64,000 nucleotides of DNA, taken from positions 310,001 to 374,000 of the forward strand of contig BLLK01000060.1 of the NCBI GenBank assembly GCA_021927905.1, written 5' to 3'. Positions within the stretch are counted from its first letter, which is position 1. Every line of letters starts with the position of its first letter. A model generated the notes under the pieces. It made no database searches, was not told the DNA's origin, and worked only from the letters and a program-made list of their open reading frames with translations. Source of the DNA: Chaetoceros tenuissimus. Its lineage: Eukaryota > Bacillariophyta > Thalassiosirophyceae > Chaetocerotales > Chaetocerotaceae. This document shows, piece by piece, positions 18,722 to 29,340 of this stretch. Both the position numbers and the translations under genes were made by a program.

Positions 18722-20188
18722 ATGATGGTTTCGAAAAATTTCAGTGCATTAGTGACGCTGTTTCTAATTTCATGCCCCTGCTCTCAATCTCTAGAAGTGA
18801 CGAGGAGAGTCAAGACGAAATCTGAGAAAGCTGCATCTAAAAGCATCAAGTCTGAGAAATCAGTCAAGACGAAATCTCCAAAATCGAAGTCAAGTAAAAG
18901 TAAATCTTCTAAAAAGAGTTGGGAGTATCCAAAGGTTACGAGGAGCCCAACTTTGCAACCAAAGAAACAGACAAAGAGTCCAAAGAGTGTTAACTCTCTT
19001 AAGGGCAGTGATTCACACAAAGTTTCAAAATCTACAAAGGTCACTTCGTCCCCTTCCGCTGTAGGAACTGATGCAATTGTTACAACGTCCCCCACTGTTA
19101 GAACTACACCAAGCCCTATTACCTCAAGTCCAACTAAAAGCCCTTCATCTAGTCCAATTGAGACTTTAGTAGAAGATGCCATCTTTTCACCAAACATCAT
19201 CCAATGTTCTTTGGTTGATCAGCAAGAAGACGGAACTTCGCAAAGTATAGAGACAACTACCGTATCCCTTGACTATGCAATTGTAACAAGTACAATTGAC
19301 GATGACTCTCTCAATGAACGTCTACAGACTTTGGAATCTGAGATTATCATATCATTAGAAGATATATGTGATAGTTTTGACAGGAATCTTCTTCTTCATA
19401 TGAAAATGAAACGCAGCTTACAAGTCGAAAGTTTAACATGGGGACCAATGAACATGGGAGGTAAGTCACAAGGTTATTGGTTTATTTTGTCGCACACTAT
19501 AAAAATTGCATATTAATGGGAAACTCATGATGAATAATATTTTGCACCTTATACTATAGAGAGCACCTGTGGCCCAGAAACCTGTGAAATCTCACTTTCA
19601 AATGAAGTGGAAGTTGTCACAACCAATGAAGATCCTGAGTCTGACATTTGCAAAATCATTTCATTAATCAAAAATGCTTTGGATAGTATCTTAAAGATGG
19701 ACTCGTTAGGATTGGACGATGCACACTTAGATTCAAGCTATGCATGCCATCCTACAACTCAAGATGACACGCCTATATCTTCCCAGAATGAACCAACTTC
19801 TCCGAACACAAATACAAATGTCACTGGGAAAAAGGACATTGGTTTGTATTTTGTCAGTGGAGCAATGATGGCCATCATAGCACTTGTTATTATGAAGGTG
19901 GTAATTAGTAAAAAGACGCACCATGAAGTAGAAAAGAGTGAGCATCAAGTTGAGATTGTTGTCGGCGAAGATGAAACACTTTGTACCGATGAAGGAAGTA
20001 GTAGATTTTTCGCAAAAACTTTGACTACTGGTTCTTACAAGTTCGTCGATGATCAAATTGATCAGAATGACTATGAAGAAAATGAACATTCTTCATTGGA
20101 AGAAATCGCGTCAGAATCTATTGTAGAGATGGAAGTAGATACTAGAAGCTTTATCTCTAGTATCTCTGACCTAATGAATGCATTTTAA
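18722..20188 (+). CDS. Secreted Lys/Ser-rich type I membrane protein
   Basis: Exons 18722-19460 and 19560-20188; the 99-nt intron (phase 1) begins GTAAGT and ends ATAG. The chosen ATG at 18722 gives a signal peptide (A-L-V-T-L-F-L-I-S-C-P-C-S-Q-S). Next comes ~60 residues built of Lys-Ser pairs with repeated K-x-x-K spacing, then a Thr/Pro/Ser mucin-like stretch (S-P-T-K-S-P-S-S-S-P). A luminal domain of ~190 residues with Cys follows, including C-G-P-E-T-C. One transmembrane helix (I-G-L-Y-F-V-S-G-A-M-M-A-I-I-A-L-V-I-M) and an acidic ~85-residue tail close the protein. K-x-x-K clusters in secreted diatom proteins recall silaffins and other silica-matrix proteins, and the single-pass layout recalls silicanin-type proteins. 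Function is inference; no homologue named. Confidence 0.65.
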
Positions 20189-20706
20189 AGACAAAAATGG
20201 AGGCCGAAAATAGAAAAAGCAGGCCATACTGAACATCAACACCATATTCATATACATGAAAGCTACAGTATATTGTACCATTGAATGAAATTTGCATATT
20301 TAGCTAGAAAACATAGAAAATATCTTCTTAAATTACGAAATACATATCTCATTTGCGGACCAGTATCCAATATCAATATTAATTTGTAAGAAAACCTATT
20401 TATCAACACAAATAAATGGAAATTTGAAATTTTGTCGAACAAAAATGATCCTCATACTCTTCAGCAATCGAAAATATTTTCCCTGGACTGTCGATGAAGA
20501 TATGTCTTTTTGCATAGGAAGGCTGATTTCCCGCGTCGGATTATATTTCAACAATCACAGTGTTAACGGTCAATAGATCTATGTTGGATGTTGGTACAGA
20601 GAAAGAATCTGAAGTGAATTGCACTCGTCAATCAACGCATACATTATTTGTATCTCCTTCGATTCTACGAGTATATAAATTTAGATCTATCTCCTCGAGA
20701 TAAAAG
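20189..20706. other. Intergenic; TATA-like box near the next gene
   Basis: Mostly AT-rich flanking sequence. A TATATAAAT at about 20672-20680 lies some 30 bases before the ATG of the MYND gene and could be a TATA element, although the short distance would leave little 5' UTR. Confidence 0.35.
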
Positions 20707-22200
20707 ATGAGCAACGAGAGAGGTGATGATGCCTGGTCGGAAGACGGATACAAGAAGCTTTTGCTCGCTTCTCGTCCAGCAAGGATACAAGATCTATGGA
20801 GTCCATTCAGGTCACTAGGAGGCGCAAGAGCGAGTGATCACAATTTAGCCCATGATCTATTCATCTGGGCTAAAAACTCTGAAATTGAAGAACTATTGAG
20901 CAATGAGCAAGAGTTGAAAAAAATCACTTTCAGTCTTATCCACAATTTGGCTGCTTTAGGTCAAATGGCAGAGGAGAATAATTTACAGGATCGTGAAAAC
21001 ATGGTTTTGGTACCTCCTTGTTCTGGATGCAGTGACCCGTGCGATGCGGGTTTCTCTACTTGTGATAAGAGTAGACAACGCCAAAGGATACCACATGATC
21101 ATACTCTACACACTGCTATCCTACAGTGCACAGTGCTGTCGCAGCTTTTGACTCATGAAAAGAGCGATCTTTTATGTACTGTCGTTTCCAGGGAGTTCCC
21201 ATCAAATGTCAAAAGTGTAGTTGATAAGAGTTTGTATATTCAAAGCAAAATGATGGAGGGTGATCCGCAAGGATTTTTGCCTTGTCTAGTGGGAAACTTT
21301 GATAACCTTACTTGTTTTCCAAAGCTCTGTCACATTTCTGGTGGTTTGATGAGCTTGATTGTTGCAAGAAGGCCTGCGGCATCATTTGATATCCTTGGGG
21401 AATCATTATTTTGTTCGTCCATCTCAAAATACATCCGATCGTGCTTTCCTCTCGTTTGCAACAATAAGTGTATTGTCGATGAGTACTTTGGTATAGCTGC
21501 ATTACTCAACTTGTTGCCACTACTTTATTTGATGGGATCATGGAAATCTCTTCAAAAAACAAGAGAATTCGATGACGTTTCAAGGTTTCTAATTACTGTC
21601 ATTGAAAATGTTTGTTTCCAAATCACAGAACCAAGTGGTAATGCGAAATTTGATAAACGTCCCGATTTGGAAGAGCTACCTGAGACAAGAAGTGCACAGA
21701 TTGTGATTGAGCCTTTGGAGCGCAGGACTTGGAGGAAAGATCTTTTGTCAAAATATCCACATTCATTTCTTGTGATTGCTTGTATTGAAGTCCTTGGTTG
21801 GTTTTCACATAATGGTGTTGACATGAATAATATTCGCCTAAATATGGATACTGGGGAAAAACCTGATGTCCCAAAGGCGCTAGGAGAATTCAAAGACCGA
21901 TACTATGAATTGATTAGACGTGTTGAAGAATATGAGTATATCAAACCAGTGTTGGATGCACTTATTGATAGGAAAAAGGCACCACCACCAGATCCAAAAC
22001 TTTCACTTTTGAATGGCCCTCTTCTTGACTCCTGCAAACGTTGCGCATTACATTCTTGCCGAAAAAACAAGAAGGATATTGGGCGTCCATTGTCAAAATG
22101 TGCTGGAAATTGTGCAGGTCTCGTCTACTACTGCTGTAAGGACCATCAAAAAGAGCATTGGAAATACCACAAGAACTTTTGTAGAAACTGTTGGAAGTAA
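20707..22200 (+). CDS. MYND-type zinc-finger protein
   Basis: Single exon, 497 residues. The last ~45 residues hold a Cys/His cluster in MYND order: C-x-x-C, then C-A-G-N-C with Y-Y-C-C, and finally H-Q-K-E-H-W-K-Y-H-K-N-F-C. MYND fingers bind proline-rich peptides in partner proteins. The preceding ~440 residues look helical with no recognised domain; a second Cys group (C-S-G-C-S-D-P-C-D-A-G-F-S-T-C) lies at about residues 106-120. Many diatom genomes hold MYND proteins of this layout. No targeting peptide, so cytosol or nucleus. Confidence 0.78.
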   Translation: MSNERGDDAWSEDGYKKLLLASRPARIQDLWSPFRSLGGARASDHNLAHDLFIWAKNSEIEELLSNEQELKKITFSLIHNLAALGQMAEENNLQDRENMVLVPPCSGCSDPCDAGFSTCDKSRQRQRIPHDHTLHTAILQCTVLSQLLTHEKSDLLCTVVSREFPSNVKSVVDKSLYIQSKMMEGDPQGFLPCLVGNFDNLTCFPKLCHISGGLMSLIVARRPAASFDILGESLFCSSISKYIRSCFPLVCNNKCIVDEYFGIAALLNLLPLLYLMGSWKSLQKTREFDDVSRFLITVIENVCFQITEPSGNAKFDKRPDLEELPETRSAQIVIEPLERRTWRKDLLSKYPHSFLVIACIEVLGWFSHNGVDMNNIRLNMDTGEKPDVPKALGEFKDRYYELIRRVEEYEYIKPVLDALIDRKKAPPPDPKLSLLNGPLLDSCKRCALHSCRKNKKDIGRPLSKCAGNCAGLVYYCCKDHQKEHWKYHKNFCRNCWK

Positions 22201-22465
22201 ACAAAAAAGAGAAATGCTTAGGCCAACTAAGATCTGTCCGAAAGATAATATCAGTTATCCTGGAAGATAATACATTTACATTTATTTCATAATATATATC
22301 TTGATATGCTAAAAAATAAAATAAATGAAATGAAATGAAGATCAAACCTCCGTAAAGAGAGAGCAACTTCTATCTTCACTTGAGTATTCTCATTCCTATG
22401 TTCTTGATGACTCCACCAAAGGGGGCTTCTTAGTGATGGCGTTATTTTGCCGCTTGCAACCATCC

Positions 22466-23647
22466 TTACTCCTTTTCGGCAAAAACTAATTGGAGATGTG
22501 CAATTTCACTGCCAGCGTCGTTGTCAGTAAATGTATCAAAAGAAAATTCGTAAACTCCGTCGTCAATTCGGGTAGTCTTTCCTTCCACTTTGAGCCCATG
22601 TGTGCCAGCCTGAACAAGAGATTTTGCATCAAGAAAACCAGTCTTTGCAATGAGAGGCTTGGTAGGTACTCCATATTCATTGCATAAAACAACTACGGAT
22701 TGCATTGCAGCATCAACAAGATGGGCGATAAGAAATGCGACTGGTAAGCATGGAGATGTATCGAAATGACCAAAGCATTTGGAGGGGCATACGGTAGGAA
22801 TCTTGGCCTGATAAAAAATAGTGTTATGATCAAGAAACTTGGAGTCGCTTATTGGGATATAAATGGGGTCGGTGTATGGATTATTGTGTTTTTGTGGGCA
22901 CCAAGGACCGAGTTTTGATTCGTCGATATTTGCAAGTGGTGGAAAAAATCGACTGTAAACAGATTCTGACAATACCTTGTAGGAAACGTTCAGACGAATA
23001 AAATTCCCATCCTCTTTTGAAGAGAAATAGACCTCAGAAGTAGCCTCACGTTTGTTGAAGCTAGTTGAATATGCAAAAATTTTTGCCTTCCCAGCAGTAT
23101 ATGGGATGAGATTGTCAATTTCATCCTGAATCTTCTTAGGAAGCACATCATTGTGTTGCATAGATCCATTTAAAGCTAGATAGTAATTTTTGGCTACCTT
23201 GGGATTTGCGAGCGCTGCGGCAACAGATCCAGCGATGGCCATGTGACGCATGGCTTCACTAAAGCCCATATGACCACCTTCTTCAATGTGGAACGGCATT
23301 TCCTGGCTTACTTCAGCTGCAAAACCAATAGGTTTTCCATCAACCTTGATCACAGATTCATTTTCGAGTGCGTAGTAAGGGCGAGAAACGTCAATAATAT
23401 TCTGAATAGCATCGTATGACAATTCATCCTTTTTGGTAGATGAAGCACCTTTGATAAGCTTCTCCATCTTCATGGTGGTATCATTATTTACTACACGCTG
23501 AAGGGTGCCATTCGAGAGAACAAAAGGATGAGGACTGTTTTGTGGTACCTGAAATTGTTGAGATGGAACAACGAAAAGGAATGCCATAAAAAGACACACT
23601 TGAATTGAAGAAATACCGTTTCTTTGATAAAGATTAGCTTGCATCAT
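22466..23647 (-). CDS. Plastid-targeted protein, possible double-hotdog fold
   Basis: Single exon, 393 residues. The N-terminus is a signal peptide (V-C-L-F-M-A-F-L-F-V-V-P-S-Q-Q) followed directly by F-Q-V-P, so an ASAFAP-type plastid leader is likely. Two similar halves can be made out. The first has H-I-E-E-G-G-H-M-G-F-S-E-A-M-R-H-M-A-I-A near residues 115-135. The second has C-F-G-H-F-D-T-S-P-C-L-P-V-A-F-L-I-A-H near 290-310, which resembles the G-H-F-P-x-x-P-x-x-P active-site segment of FabA/FabZ dehydratases and hotdog thioesterases. Each half ends in beta-rich sequence. If correct, it acts on acyl thioesters in the plastid. The assignment rests on short motifs. Confidence 0.6.
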   Translation of the reverse strand: MMQANLYQRNGISSIQVCLFMAFLFVVPSQQFQVPQNSPHPFVLSNGTLQRVVNNDTTMKMEKLIKGASSTKKDELSYDAIQNIIDVSRPYYALENESVIKVDGKPIGFAAEVSQEMPFHIEEGGHMGFSEAMRHMAIAGSVAAALANPKVAKNYYLALNGSMQHNDVLPKKIQDEIDNLIPYTAGKAKIFAYSTSFNKREATSEVYFSSKEDGNFIRLNVSYKVLSESVYSRFFPPLANIDESKLGPWCPQKHNNPYTDPIYIPISDSKFLDHNTIFYQAKIPTVCPSKCFGHFDTSPCLPVAFLIAHLVDAAMQSVVVLCNEYGVPTKPLIAKTGFLDAKSLVQAGTHGLKVEGKTTRIDDGVYEFSFDTFTDNDAGSEIAHLQLVFAEKE

Positions 23648-24668
23648 TTTTGTACGGATAGTGTTGGAGAAATAAGTTGCAACAAAATTGTTTTATGTCT
23701 GTACTGAATAAATAATTATGAGACAATGGAAAGTTCACATAGCATTATCCATGAGCATTATTCCTGTGTATCCACGAGCATTATCCATGACCCTCACCTC
23801 TTTGGAACACTGGGGGTTGAGTTGTCGGTGGCAAATTTCATTTATCCATGATCACTTTGATTTTTCTGCGCGCCAATTTTTGAGTTAAACATTTTTCAAC
23901 AGGGCGGTAACACAAAACACTAAAAATCTATAGTTTTGCTTTGTCTCTTTTATTATCACGTTCATCACCTACTAGCTCAATCAACATTGATAATCCATAC
24001 TTATGCCTTTCAGACACTTATAAAGACGTTTTCGAAAGGCAAGAGCGAAATGAATCGAAGGAAGAAGTGAATGAAGGGGAGGCGGTAGTTCAGTGTCTGT
24101 TACAACTACGTATTTTCGTATTCTCGCCGCTTCTTGTATAGCTGGACCCGAATAGCAGTGATAACGAATGGCCTAGATTTGACCAAATTTTTCTTGGGAT
24201 TCGCTATGACATTCTTTCAAATCTAGTTTATGAACTGCCGAACTTCTTTTCGAACTTACTCATCAATCGTATTAGATCGTAATTTCTATCATGAAAAGCA
24301 CCATCTCTAGTTTGTTGATATGAGCATATTCTCTCTACTTCAAAAAGACAAAGATATTTTCGATTTTCAAGACTTTTCTGCTTCTTTCAAAGCTCAAAAC
24401 TCTATGTAAGAACATTTGATATATTTATACGGATTACGTACAAAAGCCGAAAACATTGAAAGTATCAGTCTGTACGCGTGAGAATGACGAAAAACGTTTA
24501 TGAAAAGTGGACCGGGCTAGAATGGAAAATCTATTTGAAAATACAACTGTATCAGTTCATGAATAAAAGGTGAGCTGAAAAGTGTTTATCGTGATAGTAC
24601 ATACATATTCATATGATTCACAATATCCTTTTCACCTATTCACATTATGTTATTCTAGGATTAATTCT
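23648..24668. other. Intergenic, nothing firmly recognised
   Basis: A GCATTATCCATGA block recurs at about 23742 and 23780. A 66-codon frame at 23941-24141 lacks any recognisable feature and is not called. Confidence 0.4.
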
Positions 24669-25103
24669 ATGTCTTGCATTGCCATTGCTCTGATTTTGGA
24701 AACAACAAAATCCATTTACTCCTTGGCAGGAACAATCATCAAGAACGCTGTATTCGTACTTCTTGAAGCATTATTCCTTTTCTTTACACTTGTTGTGCGC
24801 TATGGATGTATTCATAGAAAGCTGAATGTTTTCATATACATCTATATATTCATTTCGGATGTTACTAAGGCTGCACAGAATTGGATCTTACTCCTCATTT
24901 TTACAATTGCGTGGTTGATGATGCAAGAGTTAACGAAGAAATGTAATGAGGATGCTTACATTCCCCATGGCTGTCGGCATTATGATCCAGAACCACCAGC
25001 GAAAGACCAAATGAATAAGGCAGTTGTGTTCATAGGCTATATTGGAGGTTTATCATTTATGCATTTGCCTCGTTTGTCCTTGGAAAGTTCCAACATGAAT
25101 TGA
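24669..25103 (+). CDS. Small hypothetical membrane protein
   Basis: Not recognised. The first ATG is at 24669 (144 residues); the frame is open upstream to about 24580 without an ATG. Two to three hydrophobic segments are present (I-A-I-A-L-I-L, A-V-F-V-L-L-E-A-L-F-L-F-F-T-L-V-V, W-I-L-L-L-I-F-T-I-A-W-L-M-M). A soluble loop follows with C-N-E-D-A-Y-I-P-H-G-C-R-H-Y-D-P-E-P-P, whose composition looks genuinely coding. It lies alone in a 2-kb gap. Could be a small membrane protein or the last exon of a longer gene. Confidence 0.35.
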   Translation: MSCIAIALILETTKSIYSLAGTIIKNAVFVLLEALFLFFTLVVRYGCIHRKLNVFIYIYIFISDVTKAAQNWILLLIFTIAWLMMQELTKKCNEDAYIPHGCRHYDPEPPAKDQMNKAVVFIGYIGGLSFMHLPRLSLESSNMN

Positions 25104-25802
25104 GAAATGGTACAGCATTCAATTACTAGTTTTTCAACATGTTGTAGAAGTGGCAATATGTCATACAAAAGAAAATGAAGAGTAAAGCTAAGTTATTCAT
25201 CGATAGAAGCTTTGATCTATCTTTTTCAATCTGAGTCTTCTCATGTTTATATAAAATTGGCATGTTTAAAGAGAACCTAAAATGTCTTGTAAGAGGGAAT
25301 TTTGTCGTACCATACCTTCCTTGCAGTTATATTTCTAGATTTGTTGTTACATTGTTCATTGTTGATACTCCGTGTGTGACACTATCCTTATCCATATTCA
25401 GTTAGGACCATATGATCATATCCAATGACCCTCAAGCAATTACCAGTTACTATCAAATCCATTCTCACCACATGATGAGCACATCCATGCAATTCCTGTG
25501 ATTTCATTCTCATTTAATTGGTAATCTACTTAACTACACATTGACATACATGAATCAAAATAGAAATACGTAGTATAATAATAAAGACAAAGTTCAATGC
25601 ATACGTACTGACTTACTAGTACGTCTGTATGTCCGACTTCAATGAACCGACCCGACTTTACATGGAGGACGCTTGGAAGCTATTCGTCCTTGCTACGTAC
25701 GTAGAAGAAATCGAAAACAACAGACGATGATGATGTTCTTCGAATAAAAAAAAAAAGATCTTCTTCATTCTCCCATTATAATTTAATTACATCAATTTCA
25801 CC
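25104..25802. other. Intergenic; short palindromes and A-run upstream of DJ-1-like gene
   Basis: Contains TACGTACGTAG-type palindromes (about 25693) and a 12-base A-run near 25747, shortly before the DJ-1-like start. No gene seen. Confidence 0.4.
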
Positions 25803-26480
25803 ATGGCAAAGACTGTAGTACTTGTGGCAACATCTGCATCAAAGCTAGGATCGCATGATACAGGACTATGGCTAGAAGAGCTTGCAAGTCCATACTATGA
25901 ATTCCTCGAGGCAGGCCATGAAATCATCATTGCATCTCCAAACGGCGGCCCAGTTCCAATTGATGCTGCATCAATGTCTGAGGGATTTTTCACCGAACCA
26001 GCAAAGAAATTCATGCATGATGGGACTGCTTTTGGAAAACTTTCACATTCTGTCAAAATCTCTGACTTGGATTTGGAAAAGGTAGATTGTCTATTTATGT
26101 GTGGGGGACATGGTACTTGTACTGATTTTATCAATCAGCCAAGCTTGAAGAACGCAATCGAGACTTGCTACAATGCGAAAAAGATTGTCGCGGCTGTGTG
26201 CCATGGACCTATGTGCCTGGCTGACTGCGTAAAGGATGACGGATCTCCAATTGTGAAGGGGCTAAAGGTTACTGGATTCACCAATACCGAGGAAGAGGTT
26301 GTACAGCTTACTGGTGCAGTACCATTCTTGTTGGAAGATAAATTGAAGGAACTTGGGGGAATGTATGAACGTGCTGATGACTGGAACTCAAAGGTTGTTG
26401 TGGATGGAAACTTGGTTACTGGGCAGAACCCTCAGTCTTCTGAAGCATGTGCAATTGCTTGTATTGAGAACTTGCAATAA
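25803..26480 (+). CDS. DJ-1/PfpI-family protein (Hsp31-like glyoxalase/chaperone)
   Basis: Class I glutamine-amidotransferase-like fold, 225 residues. Landmarks are the acidic L-W-L-E-E-L near residue 22, the D-C-L-F-M-C-G-G-H-G-T segment, and the nucleophile elbow A-V-C-H-G-P with the catalytic Cys around residue 138, followed by G-F-T-N-T-E-E. The larger-subtype insert and the E-E pair fit the Hsp31-type branch, enzymes that convert methylglyoxal to lactate without cofactor or act as holding chaperones. V-T-G-Q-N-P-Q-S-S-E at the C-terminus is typical. No targeting peptide, so probably cytosolic. Upstream neighbour unrelated. Confidence 0.9.
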   Translation: MAKTVVLVATSASKLGSHDTGLWLEELASPYYEFLEAGHEIIIASPNGGPVPIDAASMSEGFFTEPAKKFMHDGTAFGKLSHSVKISDLDLEKVDCLFMCGGHGTCTDFINQPSLKNAIETCYNAKKIVAAVCHGPMCLADCVKDDGSPIVKGLKVTGFTNTEEEVVQLTGAVPFLLEDKLKELGGMYERADDWNSKVVVDGNLVTGQNPQSSEACAIACIENLQ

Positions 26481-26796
26481 TGGACAAAAAGAAAAAACAA
26501 CAGAGTATGAATATATTGTCATCATATACAAACATGGCAATGATATCTAAATACTTTCCTTACTAATTTCATTCTTGTTGGAAAATATGTTGATGAACAT
26601 TTTGTACTAGAGCACTATTACATCAAATACATTCTTCTTAGAAGATATGATGTTGTTCATATTAAATACTTTTGTAACATTTTAGCAGTACCAAAAAGAC
26701 GTACGAACTTCAACGTATCAGAGGATCTTTGTCTACTTCACTACATATTTAAATATGAAAATGATTTAGTGTATATTATGCATATTATGTATGAAT
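26481..26796. other. Convergent 3' flanks
   Basis: Short AT-rich gap between the DJ-1-like and SET-domain genes. Nothing recognised. Confidence 0.4.
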
Positions 26797-28242
26797 TCAT
26801 TGGCTTTCTTGGGCAGCATAATCGCGGAGTCCGACTGCACATGCCAAGAGAACTTTGTGTTGGCTCCAACGAAGAGCTTTAGCTAGTTCTGCAGCAATCG
26901 TATCTTCGTCAAATGATATCACTTCATCATTTTTCTTGGAATCTGACTCTGGATGTTCAATCACCAAGTCAAATGCAGCATCAGATATTCTTTTGGCTAG
27001 TCTCAATGCAACCTCTGGAGGGAAAATGTTTCCTGGTTCATTTTCATCGCTTTCATTTGCACCAAAAGCTTCGGCACCTTTCTCTTCTTCCAAGTATGCC
27101 GCATATGCTGCTTCTACTAGATCGGTTGGGATTGTATGAGTGCTCACTTCATAACGACCTCCATTATAAAACACTTCTGCTACGCATTCATCGGAGCCCT
27201 CAAAGAGTTCGTCCTCTTGTCCTTGTGTTTTATAGTTAGGAATGAATCCATAACTCTGTAGACAACGCCAAGTTGGTCTAGCAGAATCACCGTAATCAAT
27301 ATAGATCTGATCATTTGCAGATATTTCTCTTCTTGCCCTCACAACTAATGATTTCTCATCATCTTCTCCTTCTAATCCAAAATAAGCATTAGAGCTTCCT
27401 TCTCCATTGTAATTACTTGAACCATGATTGATAAAGTCGAATATTGGAGCTATCACTCTTAGTGGCGGACTGAGCTGCACGCCATCAATGCGTTCAACCC
27501 TGCAACTTCGCGTCTGAACAAGATCGAGAGCATTATTGCATAGCCTGTTTATGTCTAGACCTTTTTCGTTGATTGTATCAAAACTAGCACTGGCCTTCAA
27601 AGCACTTTCAAGAGATGCCACAGCTTCATATCTTGCAAAATAAGCTGAATCGTTTGCAATCTCCAAAGCTGTACATTTTGCACTTGCCAAAATATCTTCT
27701 TTCCAATGAATAGGCAGAGATGCAGATAGCAGTTTTGGATCAGGCATCATTTTCAACCACATTTTCCTTCCTTCAAGCACTTGTGGTGTATCTTTAGAAT
27801 CCGAAAGTGAAAGATCCAAGTCGATCAACGAAGCTGCTAGGCGTACAGCCCATTCACTAGGGTTAAAATGATTTGGGTTAAAGTCATCGTCCATCTTTTG
27901 TTCCTCAAACCAAGATGGAGGTTGATCGTCTCTTATGCATGAAGATAATGGTATCTTTAAAATACAGCCATCTTTCTCGATATTTTTCTTGGCTACAATA
28001 CCCCTTTCTCCATCATTTGTCAGTAGAGAAATAGTATCCTGAGGTTCTTTCAAAAGGTTGTTACATAGATCTTCAAATGTTGGATCTTGTAGAGCACTAT
28101 CGATGATTTCATTATGTGAAGATTTCGTTGTTTGATGTAGTTCGATTCTACTTTCTTTGAGATAAGGAGTAGGAGAAAAGATACTACTTTTGGGATTCTT
28201 GGAAACAAAAGCCAGAGATGCCACAAACTGAGGAAGAAACAT
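26797..28242 (-). CDS. SET-domain lysine methyltransferase, Rubisco-LSMT/SETD3 type
   Basis: Single exon, 481 residues. The split SET domain begins with E-R-G-I-V-A-K-K-N-I around residue 77. After a long insert it shows the core A-P-I-F-D-F-I-N-H-G-S-S-N near residue 265 and I-Y-I-D-Y-G-D near 315, with Y-G-F-I-P following; these form the SAM and lysine channel. The C-terminal ~150 helical residues correspond to the Rubisco-LSMT substrate-binding domain. This family methylates Lys (or His in actin for SETD3) in non-histone proteins. The N-terminus (F-V-A-S-L-A-F-V-S-K) has an A-F-V reminiscent of the plastid cleavage motif but is short, so an upstream exon may add more leader. Substrate unknown. 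Confidence 0.83.
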   Translation of the reverse strand: MFLPQFVASLAFVSKNPKSSIFSPTPYLKESRIELHQTTKSSHNEIIDSALQDPTFEDLCNNLLKEPQDTISLLTNDGERGIVAKKNIEKDGCILKIPLSSCIRDDQPPSWFEEQKMDDDFNPNHFNPSEWAVRLAASLIDLDLSLSDSKDTPQVLEGRKMWLKMMPDPKLLSASLPIHWKEDILASAKCTALEIANDSAYFARYEAVASLESALKASASFDTINEKGLDINRLCNNALDLVQTRSCRVERIDGVQLSPPLRVIAPIFDFINHGSSNYNGEGSSNAYFGLEGEDDEKSLVVRARREISANDQIYIDYGDSARPTWRCLQSYGFIPNYKTQGQEDELFEGSDECVAEVFYNGGRYEVSTHTIPTDLVEAAYAAYLEEEKGAEAFGANESDENEPGNIFPPEVALRLAKRISDAAFDLVIEHPESDSKKNDEVISFDEDTIAAELAKALRWSQHKVLLACAVGLRDYAAQESQ

Positions 28243-28604
28243 TCTTTGGTAGTAATGGAACCTGCTTTTAGCTTTTCTACAGATTTCGATACTTCAATAA
28301 TATGAGTAGGTAGAGATTTGATTTCCATGTTGAACATGAAACCCATCACAACATCATCGCATCTCCGTACCTTACCGATCAGATCATCGTGTCATCCATC
28401 CATTTCTAAAAAGCCTATTTTAATTTTTGACAGCTCAAGAAATTGTCGCAAAAGATGACGAGCTCATTTTATACGATCCACGAACGAGAAGCATGCAGAA
28501 CAGTTCAGAACTCCAAACTGTGATCAAAAGCGAACATCATGATCGTCTCTGTCCAATCAAATGAAAGTACACAATATTATAAACAATAAATAATAACTAT
28601 CAAC
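28243..28604. other. Divergent upstream region
   Basis: Separates the divergently transcribed SET-domain gene and the acidic hypothetical gene, so it should hold both promoters. No specific motif assigned. Confidence 0.4.
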
Positions 28605-29252
28605 ATGAAAACACAAGAACAACTAGTTTCTACACTAGAAAGAATATATATTGGTAATAGAACCACAAACACTACGAACCAAGTGATGACAGTGAACGAA
28701 ACCAATCTACACAACAATAGAAATATGCAAAACATGACAAAGTATTCCAGAGAACAATTCGACAGTGATACAAGTGATACAGACTTTCTACAGACAGAGT
28801 CGTCATCAGAAGAAGGCTCTTCATATGATGAAGATAATGGGTCTTGTACTACAAAGGATAAATCTACCGAAGACAATCCCTTTCAAAAGAAATCATCGGA
28901 ATGGAGTAAACATGACCATGAATGTCAAGGTGCTACAACCACAAAGAAGAAAAAGACTCCCAGTAACAGTCATGTTAGGTTTAGCTCCAATTTGATTACT
29001 GAAATACATTTTTGTCCTGAAATCAACGAGGCCGAGTATGGTTTACTATACTATTCAGCACATGAGCTGCAAAAGTTAATGGATGAAGCAGCACGGAACA
29101 GGAATAATCAACTTTTAATTCGTTCATTTGAGTCTGAAGAAAATGATGATCTAGACTATGTGGGTCGTGTCTTTGGTGATTATAATTCTGATGACGAGGA
29201 GGAGGAGTATCATTGTGGGCTCTATGATTCATATTTCGGAGAAGATTGGTAA
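28605..29252 (+). CDS. Hypothetical acidic protein with a diatom-type V-R-F/Y-Y-S motif
   Basis: Not assigned to a named family. 215 residues, single exon, strongly Ser/Asp/Glu-rich in the middle. The conserved-looking part is S-H-V-R-F-S-S-N-L-I-T-E-I-H-F at about residues 124-138 followed by Y-Y-S-A-H-E-L-Q-K-L-M-D-E-A. This pattern (V-x-F, acidic stretch, W/Y-Y-S/T-x-x-E-L) is common in lineage-specific diatom proteins of unknown role. The tail is acidic. Convergent with the mTERF-ankyrin gene. No membrane segment or leader. Confidence 0.55.
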   Translation: MKTQEQLVSTLERIYIGNRTTNTTNQVMTVNETNLHNNRNMQNMTKYSREQFDSDTSDTDFLQTESSSEEGSSYDEDNGSCTTKDKSTEDNPFQKKSSEWSKHDHECQGATTTKKKKTPSNSHVRFSSNLITEIHFCPEINEAEYGLLYYSAHELQKLMDEAARNRNNQLLIRSFESEENDDLDYVGRVFGDYNSDDEEEEYHCGLYDSYFGEDW

Positions 29253-29340
29253 CATATTTCGAAATGAACAAAAATCTGACTATGTTCCACAATAGTAATG
29301 TATAATACAAATAGAATAATTGATAATATGATATACTATA

